A stretch of 5,744 bases of DNA from Chloroflexota bacterium (GTDB taxonomy: Bacteria; Chloroflexota; Anaerolineae; Anaerolineales; Villigracilaceae): NCBI GenBank assembly GCA_016191985.1, contig JACPVB010000281.1, forward strand, positions 1 to 5,744, in the 5' to 3' direction. The position numbers and the translations under genes were made by a program. Shown one piece after another: positions 1-4,971 of this stretch. Position 1 is the first letter of the stretch. Every line of letters starts with the position of its first letter. Below the pieces are notes generated by a model, which saw only the letters and a program-made list of their open reading frames with translations, made no database searches and was not told where the DNA came from.

Positions 1-64
1 ATTGAAATTCTTTCTTATCGTCTTTAGGACAATCCCAATAAAAAGTTTGCATCATCACGCCCAT
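1..64 (-). CDS. Alpha-amylase family (GH13) glycosidase, N-terminal fragment, runs off window
   Basis: Reading leftward from the ATG at 64-62, the frame stays open to the window edge and gives 21 residues beginning MGVMMQTFYWDCP. The GVMMQ-F-W pattern followed by a Pro is the first beta-strand signature of GH13 alpha-amylases, which hydrolyse alpha-1,4 linkages in starch and glycogen; catalytic residues would lie outside the window. The string begins almost at the start codon, so no signal peptide is encoded from this start, which suggests a cytoplasmic enzyme (inference). A purine-rich GAGAG stretch lies a few bases upstream (about 68-80 on the opposite strand) and can serve as a weak ribosome binding site. 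The gene is divergent from the restriction-modification gene. Only the N-terminal motif supports the call, so other GH13 subfamilies cannot be excluded. Confidence 0.7.
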   Translation of the reverse strand, partial: MGVMMQTFYWDCPKDDKKEFQ

Positions 65-100
65 GCTGCTCTCTCTCTTCTGTGCTATTCATTTTGTGCG

Positions 101-219
101 ATGTCATGCTGAGGGGCGTTCTTCCCTACACCGAACGCAGGACGGTGTGCCCCGAAGCATCTCTTAGATTATCGTAGTGATCCTTCGGTCGCGAAGAACG
201 CACTTCCTCAGGATGACAT
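101..219. repeat. Nested palindromic intergenic repeat (about 119 bp)
   Basis: The outer arms are 101-124 and 193-219. The right arm reversed gives ATGTCATCCTGAGG then GCGTTCTTC, matching the left arm apart from one mismatch and a small indel. A second inverted pair lies inside: CCGAAGCATCTC at 152-163 against GTGATCCTTCGG at 177-188, with two mismatches. The TCATCCTGAGG...CGAAGGATC wording resembles widely dispersed intergenic palindromes of environmental bacteria (recalled, not searched). The element sits directly upstream of the alpha-amylase start and probably forms a long branched hairpin in RNA. No target-site duplication was seen. Confidence 0.75.
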
Positions 220-275
220 GATTGATGCATTTTAATCGCAATTATCAATTGAAGAAGTAACCAAAGGTCATGGAA

Positions 276-414
276 GGAGCGCTCAAAGTTTGTTGGTAAA
301 TAAGCTCAAGCCGCTGTCCCTTGCGGAGCACCCTGTAGGCGGCGGCGTTCTACGGGAACCCCTTCGCCGGGGACGGCGAAGGGAGCAAACTCATTTACAA
401 CCTTTTAGCGCACC
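276..414. repeat. Large imperfect inverted repeat with internal GC-rich hairpins
   Basis: The left arm at 276-307 and right arm at 383-414 are imperfect reverse complements; the shared core is ATTTAC, AAC, CTTT and AGCGC in order, with small gaps. The interior holds further stems: CCGC 311-314 with GCGG 323-326, CCCTGTAG 331-338 with CTACGGG 350-356 (imperfect), and a perfect 10-bp stem 360-369/374-383 around a GGGA tetraloop. No T-tract follows, so it is not an obvious intrinsic terminator. It may be a MITE-like element or a structured RNA segment, about 90 bases before the restriction-modification start. No open frame or protein resemblance was recognised in it. Confidence 0.6.
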
Positions 415-455
415 CTATGGGAGACATGGGAGGTGAGGTCACTTAGGGCTGTCTT

Positions 456-467
456 TTGTTGTAAAAT
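456..467 (+). promoter_or_regulatory. Possible -10 region for the restriction-modification gene
   Basis: TAAAAT at 462-467 is one base from the sigma-70 -10 consensus and lies in the only AT-rich pocket before the gene, 36 bases ahead of its ATG. A TG pair lies just upstream. No good -35 hexamer stands at 16-18 bp spacing (TCACTT at 439-444 is poor), so this is a weak guess. Confidence 0.25.
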
Positions 468-488
468 AACAGAACCAACACCCAGACC

Positions 489-499
489 GGGGAGTCCCC
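489..499 (+). promoter_or_regulatory. Ribosome binding site inside a small palindrome
   Basis: GGGGAG at 489-494 stands 9 bases before the ATG at 504 and supports that start. The same bases form an 11-base palindrome, GGGGA-G-TCCCC, so the Shine-Dalgarno sequence could pair with the bases just before the start codon or with another strand. Whether this lowers translation is not known. Confidence 0.55.
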
Positions 500-503
500 A
501 CTT

Positions 504-3500
504 ATGACGTACACCAAAGAAGAAGCCCGCGCCAAAATTGCAAAGCTCGTTGAGGATTTTCGCACGCACGAAGCGACGCTTGAAAAGGCGGCGGAGGCGC
601 AGATCGAGAATAACTTTATTCGTCCGTTGTTCCGTTATTTGAATTGGAACACGGAGAATGAGGGGCTTTCGCACGCGCATTATGAATTCAAAGTGCAGGT
701 GACCAATAAGAAGGGACTGCGCCCCGATTACATCCTGAACCTGGACGGGCGTGATGTGTTGGTGATGGATGCCAAGCAGGTCAAGTATTCGATGAAAGAC
801 CCGCGCTGGCTGTATCAGGTGTATTCCTACGCGTATTCGACGCAGAACAGCAAGCCTTCGGAAAAGATGGACTTTGCCATTCTGACCGACTTTCAGGAGT
901 TCATCGTTTTGGACTGTACGCTTTTCGCGGCGAAGCCTGAGGCGGTGAATAACTTCCGTGTGATCGATTGGAAGTATACGGATTATGTGGATAAGTTCGA
1001 TGAGTTGTGGGAGTTGTTTGAGCGGAATCATGTGATGGATGACAGTCGTCCTTCGACTTCGCCGCCAAAGACGGGCGGCTCCGCTCAGGACGAAGAGCGC
1101 GGATTATGGTCTCGTTATCTTTCCCCGCAGAAGGTGAAGGCCAACCGTGTTGCGCCTGATAAAGCCTTCCTGGCTCAAATGGACGATGAGAAGGATGGCT
1201 GGCGCGTGCTGCTGGCAAAGGACATGAAGAGGCTAAATCCTTTTGCCGATGGGGAGTTAATCACTGCGGCGGTGCAATTGCTGATCGACCGTTTGATCTT
1301 TATCAAGGCGCTTTCGGATCGCGAGGTGGATAGGGACTATCTCAGCGAGATAAAGGCTCGGGTGACAGAGGCAGGCTTGGGGGCCGCGCAGCGTGATGCG
1401 GGCTGGTTTTCATCCTGCAAGACGATCTTTGAAGAATTGAATAACTTTTATAACGGCAGTATCTTCGCGCCTCGTCCTGAACTGGAAAATGTTTCTGTTT
1501 CGAATAAAGTGGTTCAAGCTGTGATCACAGACTTGCAGCCTGAGAACTCGCCGTATAACTTTGCGGTGCTGCCTGTGGAAATTCTCGGCACGATCTACGA
1601 GCGTTTTCTGGGCCGCGTGGTGCGGACGACGGAGAAGCAGGTCAAAATTGAAGAGAAGCCCGAGGTACGCAAGGCGGGCGGCGTGTATTACACGCCGCAG
1701 TACATTGTGGATTACATCGTTGAAAATACCCTGGGTAGTTTGTTGAAGGATTGCAAAACTCCAGCGGACGCGGCCAGACTGAAAGTGTTAGACCCTTCGT
1801 GCGGGTCGGGTTCGTTTTTGCTGGGCGCGTATGATAAGTTGATCGAATGGCACAAGGATTATTTTGCGCGGGCGGGCAAGGAGAAGCGTGACCGTGAGTC
1901 TTTCTACCGTGACGAGAGCGGAGGCGTTCGCCTGACCGCCAAGCTCAAGCGCGACATCTTGAAGAACAATCTCTTCGGTGTGGATATTGACCCGCAAGCC
2001 GTGGAGGTGACGCGCTTCTCGCTTTCGTTGAAGGCGTTGGAGGATTTGCGCGAGGGCGAACTGACCGAGGAACGCACGCTCTTTCACCAGACGGTTCTGC
2101 CTGACCTGAGCCAGAACATCAAGAATGGGAATTCGTTGATCGGTTCGGAGTATTTCGCTGGGCAAATGTTTGCGGATGCAGTGGAAATGAAGCGTGTGAA
2201 TGCCTTTGATTGGAAATTGGAGTTCCCTGAAATTATGAAGAATGGGGGATTTGATGCCATCGTTGGCAATCCTCCCTACATTCGCATTCAAACCTTGAAG
2301 GAATGGGCTCCATTGGAAGTGGAGATTTACAAAGAAGCCTATCAATCTGCGAAGGCGGGCAATTATGATATTTATGTGGTCTTTGTGGAAAAGGCGTTGA
2401 GCTTGTTGAATGAGCGCGGGCGCATGGGCTACATTCTGCCTCATAAATTCTTCAACTCACAATATGGTGCGGGCTTGCGTGGACAGATCGCAAGTGGAAA
2501 GCACATCGGCAAGGTGATTCACTTCGGCGACCAGCAGGTTTTTGACGGTGCAACGACCTACACCTGCCTGCTGTTTCTTGATAAGAAAGCCAATGATGAT
2601 TTTGAAATGGTGCGCGTGCAGGATTTGGACGCATGGCGCGAACAGGCCGCTCACATTCAGACTTCCGAGGTCTTAAAGACCTCGGAAGTCTCTGGGCGCA
2701 TACCCGCCGTGAATGTGACTGCCGCCGAATGGAACTTTACCGTTGGTGAAGGTGCGGGCTTGTTCGAGAAGTTGAGCCAAATGCCTGTGAAGTTGGGGGA
2801 TGTGGCTTCTATTTTTGTTGGTTTACAAACAAGTGCCGATACGGTCTTTTTATTCAAAGATACCCCTCAAAGTAAAAAGCCAACTATTAGCGTAAATTCA
2901 AAAGAACTTGATAAAACAGTAGTGATTGAAACTGGTTTATTGAAGCCTGTTATACGAAGTGGAGAGATTGGACGATATTGGGCCAATCCTTCTGCGCTTG
3001 TTATATTCCCTTATGAAACATCCAATAGTAAATCGAAGCTAATTTCTGAAACTCAGCTCAAAAGTAATTTCCCGAAGACTTGGGATTATTTGGTTGAAAA
3101 TAAAAAATTACTGTCTGATCGTGAGCATGGTAAATTCAAAGACACTGGTTGGTATCAGCTTTATCCCAAAAACTTAGATACTTGGGAACAGCCCAAGATT
3201 ATGCTTCCATACATGATTACGCGGTTGTCAGCTTATTATGATGAAGACAGTATGTATTTTGTAAATGTAACTACAGGTGGCTTTGGTGTCACTCTTGATG
3301 AAAAGTTTGGAAGTCCAAAATATGTAACTGGACTCTTGAATAGTACATTACTTGATTGGTTCATGAAAAGGGTGAGTACAAGTTTTCATGGCGGATATTT
3401 TGCTGCAAACAAACAATTCTTGGTACAACTCCCCATTCGCACCATAGACTTCAACATCCCTGCCGAGAAAGCCGCGCACGAGAAAATGGTCTCACTGGTG

Positions 3501-3668
3501 GAGCAAATGGTGGCGCTGTACAAGTCCAAGGCAGGGGCGAGGACGCAGGCTGAAATTGATGTGTACGAGCGTCAAATCCGCGCAGTGGATGAGTCCATTG
3601 ATACGCTGGTGTATGAGTTGTATGGGTTGACGGAAGAGGAGGTAAAGATTATCACGAACCAGACCTGA
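504..3668 (+). CDS. Type IIG restriction-modification enzyme (Eco57I-like fused nuclease and N6-adenine methyltransferase)
   Basis: This 1054-residue protein should cut DNA at unmodified sites and methylate adenine in the same sites using S-adenosylmethionine. Residues 1-175 are an HSDR_N-like nuclease: PD at 74-75, DAK at 89-91 and Q105/Y109 of a QxxxY motif form a PD-(D/E)XK site. Residues 205-390 are a helical connector. The methyltransferase follows: GGVYYTP 392-398, motif I LDPSCGSGSF 429-438, FGVDIDP 491-497 and catalytic NPPY 589-592. Residues 766-980 match a TaqI-type recognition domain, ending in a FHGGYFAANKQFL patch, then a C-terminal helical segment (about 984-1050) with LVYELYGLTEEE. 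Length and domain order fit type IIG; no separate R, M or S gene is present. Odd points are two in-frame palindromes at linkers, an AT-rich recognition domain, and last residues plus stop supplied by a repeat. Recognition sequence unknown. Confidence 0.92.
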   Translation: MTYTKEEARAKIAKLVEDFRTHEATLEKAAEAQIENNFIRPLFRYLNWNTENEGLSHAHYEFKVQVTNKKGLRPDYILNLDGRDVLVMDAKQVKYSMKDPRWLYQVYSYAYSTQNSKPSEKMDFAILTDFQEFIVLDCTLFAAKPEAVNNFRVIDWKYTDYVDKFDELWELFERNHVMDDSRPSTSPPKTGGSAQDEERGLWSRYLSPQKVKANRVAPDKAFLAQMDDEKDGWRVLLAKDMKRLNPFADGELITAAVQLLIDRLIFIKALSDREVDRDYLSEIKARVTEAGLGAAQRDAGWFSSCKTIFEELNNFYNGSIFAPRPELENVSVSNKVVQAVITDLQPENSPYNFAVLPVEILGTIYERFLGRVVRTTEKQVKIEEKPEVRKAGGVYYTPQYIVDYIVENTLGSLLKDCKTPADAARLKVLDPSCGSGSFLLGAYDKLIEWHKDYFARAGKEKRDRESFYRDESGGVRLTAKLKRDILKNNLFGVDIDPQAVEVTRFSLSLKALEDLREGELTEERTLFHQTVLPDLSQNIKNGNSLIGSEYFAGQMFADAVEMKRVNAFDWKLEFPEIMKNGGFDAIVGNPPYIRIQTLKEWAPLEVEIYKEAYQSAKAGNYDIYVVFVEKALSLLNERGRMGYILPHKFFNSQYGAGLRGQIASGKHIGKVIHFGDQQVFDGATTYTCLLFLDKKANDDFEMVRVQDLDAWREQAAHIQTSEVLKTSEVSGRIPAVNVTAAEWNFTVGEGAGLFEKLSQMPVKLGDVASIFVGLQTSADTVFLFKDTPQSKKPTISVNSKELDKTVVIETGLLKPVIRSGEIGRYWANPSALVIFPYETSNSKSKLISETQLKSNFPKTWDYLVENKKLLSDREHGKFKDTGWYQLYPKNLDTWEQPKIMLPYMITRLSAYYDEDSMYFVNVTTGGFGVTLDEKFGSPKYVTGLLNSTLLDWFMKRVSTSFHGGYFAANKQFLVQLPIRTIDFNIPAEKAAHEKMVSLVEQMVALYKSKAGARTQAEIDVYERQIRAVDESIDTLVYELYGLTEEEVKIITNQT
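1046..1093. repeat. In-frame palindromic insertion in the restriction-modification gene (linker 1)
   Basis: TCGTCCT at 1046-1052 pairs with AGGACGA at 1087-1093, and GCCGCC at 1061-1066 pairs with GGCGGC at 1074-1079. The span is 48 bp, exactly 16 codons, so the frame is kept. It encodes a Ser/Pro/Gly-rich stretch (residues about 181-197, SRPSTSPPKTGGSAQDEE) between the nuclease and the helical connector. The CCTTCGACTTCG...CTCAGGAC wording resembles a common intergenic palindrome (recalled, not searched). It looks like a repeat tolerated as linker; a chance GC-rich linker is the alternative. Confidence 0.5.
2659..2691. repeat. In-frame 33-bp near-perfect palindrome in the restriction-modification gene (linker 2)
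   Basis: The arms 2659-2674 and 2676-2691 are perfect 16-bp reverse complements around one central A. The 33-bp length is 11 codons, so the frame is kept. Because of the symmetry it encodes a tandem peptide, TSEVLKTSEV (residues 720-729), just after the methyltransferase domain and before the recognition domain. The arm keeps the AGAC...AGGTCT frame also seen in the terminal repeats at 3661, 3882 and 4444. A palindrome this long inside a coding region is very unlikely by chance. Confidence 0.85.
2818..3426. other. AT-rich segment covering the target-recognition domain
   Basis: Base composition drops sharply within the restriction-modification gene. Positions 2881-2940 are about 28% GC by hand count, against about 57% at 1921-1980, 48% at 2101-2160 and 52% at 3541-3600. 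The segment uses many AAA, AAT, TTT and TTA codons that are rarer in the flanks. It begins near the first recognition-domain residues (about 770) and ends near the FLVQLP motif (about 972). Both edges are approximate. The simplest reading is a recognition domain acquired from a lower-GC donor; selection on the domain's amino acid make-up is the alternative. Confidence 0.6.
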
Positions 3669-3757
3669 CAGGTTTCATCGTAACGCGAGTCAATTAGACT
3701 TCTCTGTATGGCGTTGTAGTTGATCAATCAAGCTTCTCGTGGAAACCTGTCAGGTCT
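3661..3757. repeat. Palindromic MITE-like element, copy 1 (97 bp, 16-bp terminal inverted repeats)
   Basis: AGACCTGACAGGTTTC at 3661-3676 is the exact reverse complement of 3742-3757. Read on the + strand, its first 39 bases match the reverse complement of the 4444-4539 element at 34 positions, including the inner block CGCGAGTCAAT (3684-3694). Interior sequence, size and terminal repeats are thus shared, so this is a mobile or mobilisable family rather than a simple hairpin. There is no transposase frame inside and no clear target-site duplication. The left terminal repeat contains the TGA stop (3666-3668) and final Thr codon of the restriction-modification gene. It may also act as that gene's transcription terminator (inference). 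Confidence 0.88.
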
Positions 3758-3762
3758 TTGAC

Positions 3763-3906
3763 GCAGGGGAGATGGACGGTTATGAGCGGCGGATCAAGCC
3801 TGTCGCTACACGTGCGGTGATTGATAAGCTGGTGTATGGGTTGTATGAGTTGAGTGACGAGGAAAAAGATTGTGGAGGGGTAGACCCTAAAGGTCTCTCC
3901 GATTAA
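3763..3906 (+). pseudogene. Remnant of a second type IIG 3' end (C-terminal fragment)
   Basis: Between two palindromic elements lies a short stretch whose translation matches the C-terminus of the gene just upstream. The remnant reads GEMDGYERRIKPV then VIDKLVYGLYELSDEEK; the intact gene has AEIDVYERQIRAV then SIDTLVYELYGLTEEE. At the DNA level the CTGGTGTATG...GTTGTATG...GTTGA run is nearly identical. Homology covers about 3763-3867. An ATG at 3772 opens a 44-codon frame, but it lacks a convincing ribosome binding site and is unlikely to be expressed. The remnant then reads into the 3882 palindrome, which gives its last codons before TAA at 3904-3906. It differs from the upstream copy by an internal indel of two codons, so it is a divergent relative and not a recent duplicate. 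It could be the displaced original tail of the enzyme or the relic of a neighbouring enzyme gene. Confidence 0.7.
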
Positions 3907-3976
3907 TCTTCATTCTGGTCTGCAAGACTACCCTGCCCGCATGGACGCAAATAAGGCAGGGAGACCTTTAGGGTCT
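3882..3976. repeat. Palindromic MITE-like element, related terminal repeats (95 bp)
   Basis: AGACCCTAAAGGTCTC at 3882-3897 is the exact reverse complement of 3961-3976. Inside, CCCTGCC at 3931-3937 pairs with GGCAGGG at 3955-3961. The terminal repeat matches that of the 3661 element at 12 of 16 positions (AGACC...A.AGGT.TC), and the total length is nearly the same, but the interior differs. It is therefore either a distant member of the same family or a second family with similar ends. Its left arm lies in the reading frame of the gene remnant before it. From its end to 4042 no gene is seen, only a degenerate half-repeat near 3993. Confidence 0.8.
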
Positions 3977-3992
3977 CTTGGAATGCAGGGCC

Positions 3993-4024
3993 GACTTGAC
4001 AGGTGAAGCACGAAACACACCAAT
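3993..4024 (+). promoter_or_regulatory. Degenerate terminal repeat with a consensus -35 hexamer
   Basis: GACTTGACAGGTG at 3993-4005 matches the terminal repeat of the 3661 element (GACCTGACAGGTT) at 11 of 13 positions and stands alone, without a visible partner arm. One of the two differences turns CTGACA into the sigma-70 -35 consensus TTGACA (3996-4001). The best -10 at 17 bp spacing is ACCAAT (4019-4024), which is poor. It could drive the membrane-protein gene at 4043, but the evidence is thin. Confidence 0.25.
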
Positions 4025-4042
4025 TGGATAGGGAAATTCATC

Positions 4043-4429
4043 ATGCTAAAAAAACTTGGAAAAACACTGAACATCACACCGCCGCTGGTTTTTATGACGT
4101 TCTTTTATCTTGTTACAAGCGCGTCCCTTGCATTTTATATAATTTCAGGCAGGGCAATCTCCTCCGCCTCTGACGGGATTTACTATGTTTGCCTGGTATG
4201 GCTGCTGGGGTGGTGGCTCAAGGAAGATTATTTAAAACGCGAGGAAAAATGGGGTTCCACGATGGCAGTTGGCGTATACATTTGGTGGCCGCTTGTTATT
4301 CCACTCTATTTATTCAAAACCAGGGGCGTAAAGGCGTTCGTCAGTATTCTCAAATTTTTGGTTATTTACGTTGGTTCCTTTATCGTCGGGGTGATTATTG
4401 GCATTCTTGTCTTATTACTTAGCCAATAA
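4043..4429 (+). CDS. Small multi-pass membrane protein, function unknown
   Basis: This 128-residue protein has about four hydrophobic segments: roughly residues 14-36, 46-59, 74-91 and 103-126. A charged loop (KEDYLKREEKWGS, 60-72) lies between the second and third. The third segment carries a WWPLVIPLYLFKTRG pattern (81-95), Trp- and Pro-rich with a positive exit, which I recall from uncharacterised membrane proteins but cannot name. The protein should sit in the cytoplasmic membrane. AGGGA at 4030-4034, 8 bases before the ATG, supports the start. There is no cleavable signal peptide pattern and no enzyme motif. It stands alone on the + strand, convergent with the oxidoreductase gene, and its TAA is 14 bases short of the 4444 palindrome. 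Nothing in the sequence ties it to the restriction-modification enzyme. Confidence 0.85.
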   Translation: MLKKLGKTLNITPPLVFMTFFYLVTSASLAFYIISGRAISSASDGIYYVCLVWLLGWWLKEDYLKREEKWGSTMAVGVYIWWPLVIPLYLFKTRGVKAFVSILKFLVIYVGSFIVGVIIGILVLLLSQ

Positions 4430-4443
4430 GGAAACCCGCTGCC

Positions 4444-4539
4444 AGACCTGACAGGTTTTTACGAAACCATAATCCGCCGAGTACAAACCCATTCACAGAA
4501 ATCTGATTGACTCGCGCCACGATAAAACCTGTCAGGTCT
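4444..4539. repeat. Palindromic MITE-like element, copy 2, between convergent genes (96 bp)
   Basis: AGACCTGACAGGTTTT at 4444-4459 is the exact reverse complement of 4524-4539. The element is in inverted orientation relative to the copy at 3661: its reverse complement matches that copy at 34 of the first 39 bases, and all five differences are transitions. The left end begins just after the membrane-protein stop. The right end overlaps the oxidoreductase gene and supplies its TGA stop (4534-4532) and Thr codon. The stem is followed by four T residues (4539-4542) on the + strand, so it could act as a two-way transcription terminator (inference). No internal coding frame or target-site duplication was seen. 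Confidence 0.88.
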
Positions 4540-4897
4540 TTTGTATATCAAACCCCACTACCAGCGCCGTGCGCGCCCATTTGCTGAGGGAGCCGTCCCT
4601 TTCACGTTCCTTGTATTTGTCCGCCACGATTTCACGCGCCTGCGATTCCTCGTCCTTGTCTGTGACGAGGCGGGCGATGGCTTTGAAGGTTTGCTTTGCG
4701 ATTCGCACGGTGACGTTCGGCTCTTTGAGCAGGTTCCTCACCCAGTCGGACTTGTCCATGCCGCCGGAGAGCAGGTAGATCGAATTCCCGTTGGCCCCAA
4801 ACCAGATTTCGATCTCGTGCGGTTTGCCGGTCTTGCGTCCACGGGTGGTGAGGTAACAGTATTCTTCTTTTGCGAGTTGGGAGAGAATTTCTTGCAT
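4532..4897 (-). CDS. Split-barrel oxidoreductase, deazaflavin (F420)-dependent nitroreductase / PPOX-like family
   Basis: The 121-residue product has the pattern of the split beta-barrel flavin or F420 oxidoreductases: TTRGRKTGKPHEIEIWF at residues 17-33, then NSIYLLSGGMDKSDWVRNL (38-56), then NVTVRI (61-66). These match the nitroreductase/quinone-reductase (Ddn-like, PF04075) family as I know it, whose members use reduced F420 or a flavin to reduce quinones or nitro compounds; the substrate here cannot be told. I chose the ATG at 4897 because AGGAGG lies 5 bases upstream; an in-frame ATG 11 codons earlier (4930) lies inside a hairpin and lacks such a site. The family often runs 130-150 residues, so this is a compact member. 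Its last codons and TGA come from the right terminal repeat of the 4444 element. It lies downstream of the protease-like gene, 74 bases away. Cytoplasmic. The PPOX-class alternative remains open. Confidence 0.8.
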   Translation of the reverse strand: MQEILSQLAKEEYCYLTTRGRKTGKPHEIEIWFGANGNSIYLLSGGMDKSDWVRNLLKEPNVTVRIAKQTFKAIARLVTDKDEESQAREIVADKYKERERDGSLSKWARTALVVGFDIQKT

Positions 4898-4902
4898 GGG
4901 AG

Positions 4903-4908
4903 CCTCCT
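4903..4908 (-). promoter_or_regulatory. Strong ribosome binding site that decides the oxidoreductase start
   Basis: The complementary strand reads AGGAGG, then CTCCC, then ATG at 4897-4895. This full-consensus site at 5 bases spacing places the start at the twelfth Met-to-stop codon rather than at the upstream ATG at 4930. Confidence 0.8.
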
Positions 4909-4913
4909 GGTTT

Positions 4914-4966
4914 CGTACGGCAATGTTCACATTGCCTCATAGGGACAAGATAAATCTTGTCGTACG
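4914..4966. repeat. Twin-hairpin palindromic element flanked by CGTACG
   Basis: Two perfect 7-bp stem-loops stand in tandem: GGCAATG 4919-4925 with CATTGCC 4930-4936 (loop TTCA), and GACAAGA 4944-4950 with TCTTGTC 4955-4961 (loop TAAA). CGTACG occurs at both ends (4914-4919 and 4961-4966). It fills the gap between the two leftward genes. It may be an intergenic repeat, an RNA processing or attenuation site, or both. No T-tract follows the stems in the leftward direction, so simple intrinsic termination is not supported. Confidence 0.75.
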
Positions 4967-4971
4967 GGTTA

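Noticed and set aside
405..1031. Long leftward open frame opposite the start of the restriction-modification gene (208 codons)
   Set aside because: It is the antisense shadow of the nuclease domain, with a His/Arg/Leu-rich composition and no recognisable domain.
1788..2444. Leftward 218-codon open frame
   Set aside because: It lies fully opposite the methyltransferase motifs, which are clearly coding on the + strand; its residues look like reverse-frame translation.
504..3668. Assignment as a BREX PglX or DISARM methyltransferase
   Set aside because: The N-terminal PD-(D/E)XK nuclease is fused in the same chain, and none of the partner genes of those systems is present; a stand-alone type IIG enzyme fits better.
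3651..3767. Target-site duplications around the palindromic elements
   Set aside because: The flanks of the 3661, 3882 and 4444 elements were compared and no matching short direct repeats were found.
3772..3906. Expressed 44-residue small protein
   Set aside because: It has no convincing ribosome binding site, matches only the tail of a much larger enzyme, and ends inside a repeat; it was treated as a remnant.
3661..4539. CRISPR array built from the repeated AGACCTGACAGGT units
   Set aside because: The units are paired as inverted ends of two elements, not evenly spaced direct repeats with spacers, and no cas gene is seen.
4898..4930. Eleven extra N-terminal codons for the oxidoreductase (ATG at 4930)
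   Set aside because: That start lies in a hairpin loop and lacks a ribosome binding site, while the ATG at 4897 has a full-consensus one.
4541..4942. Rightward 133-codon open frame
   Set aside because: It is antisense to the oxidoreductase, whose family motifs and AGGAGG site are on the other strand.
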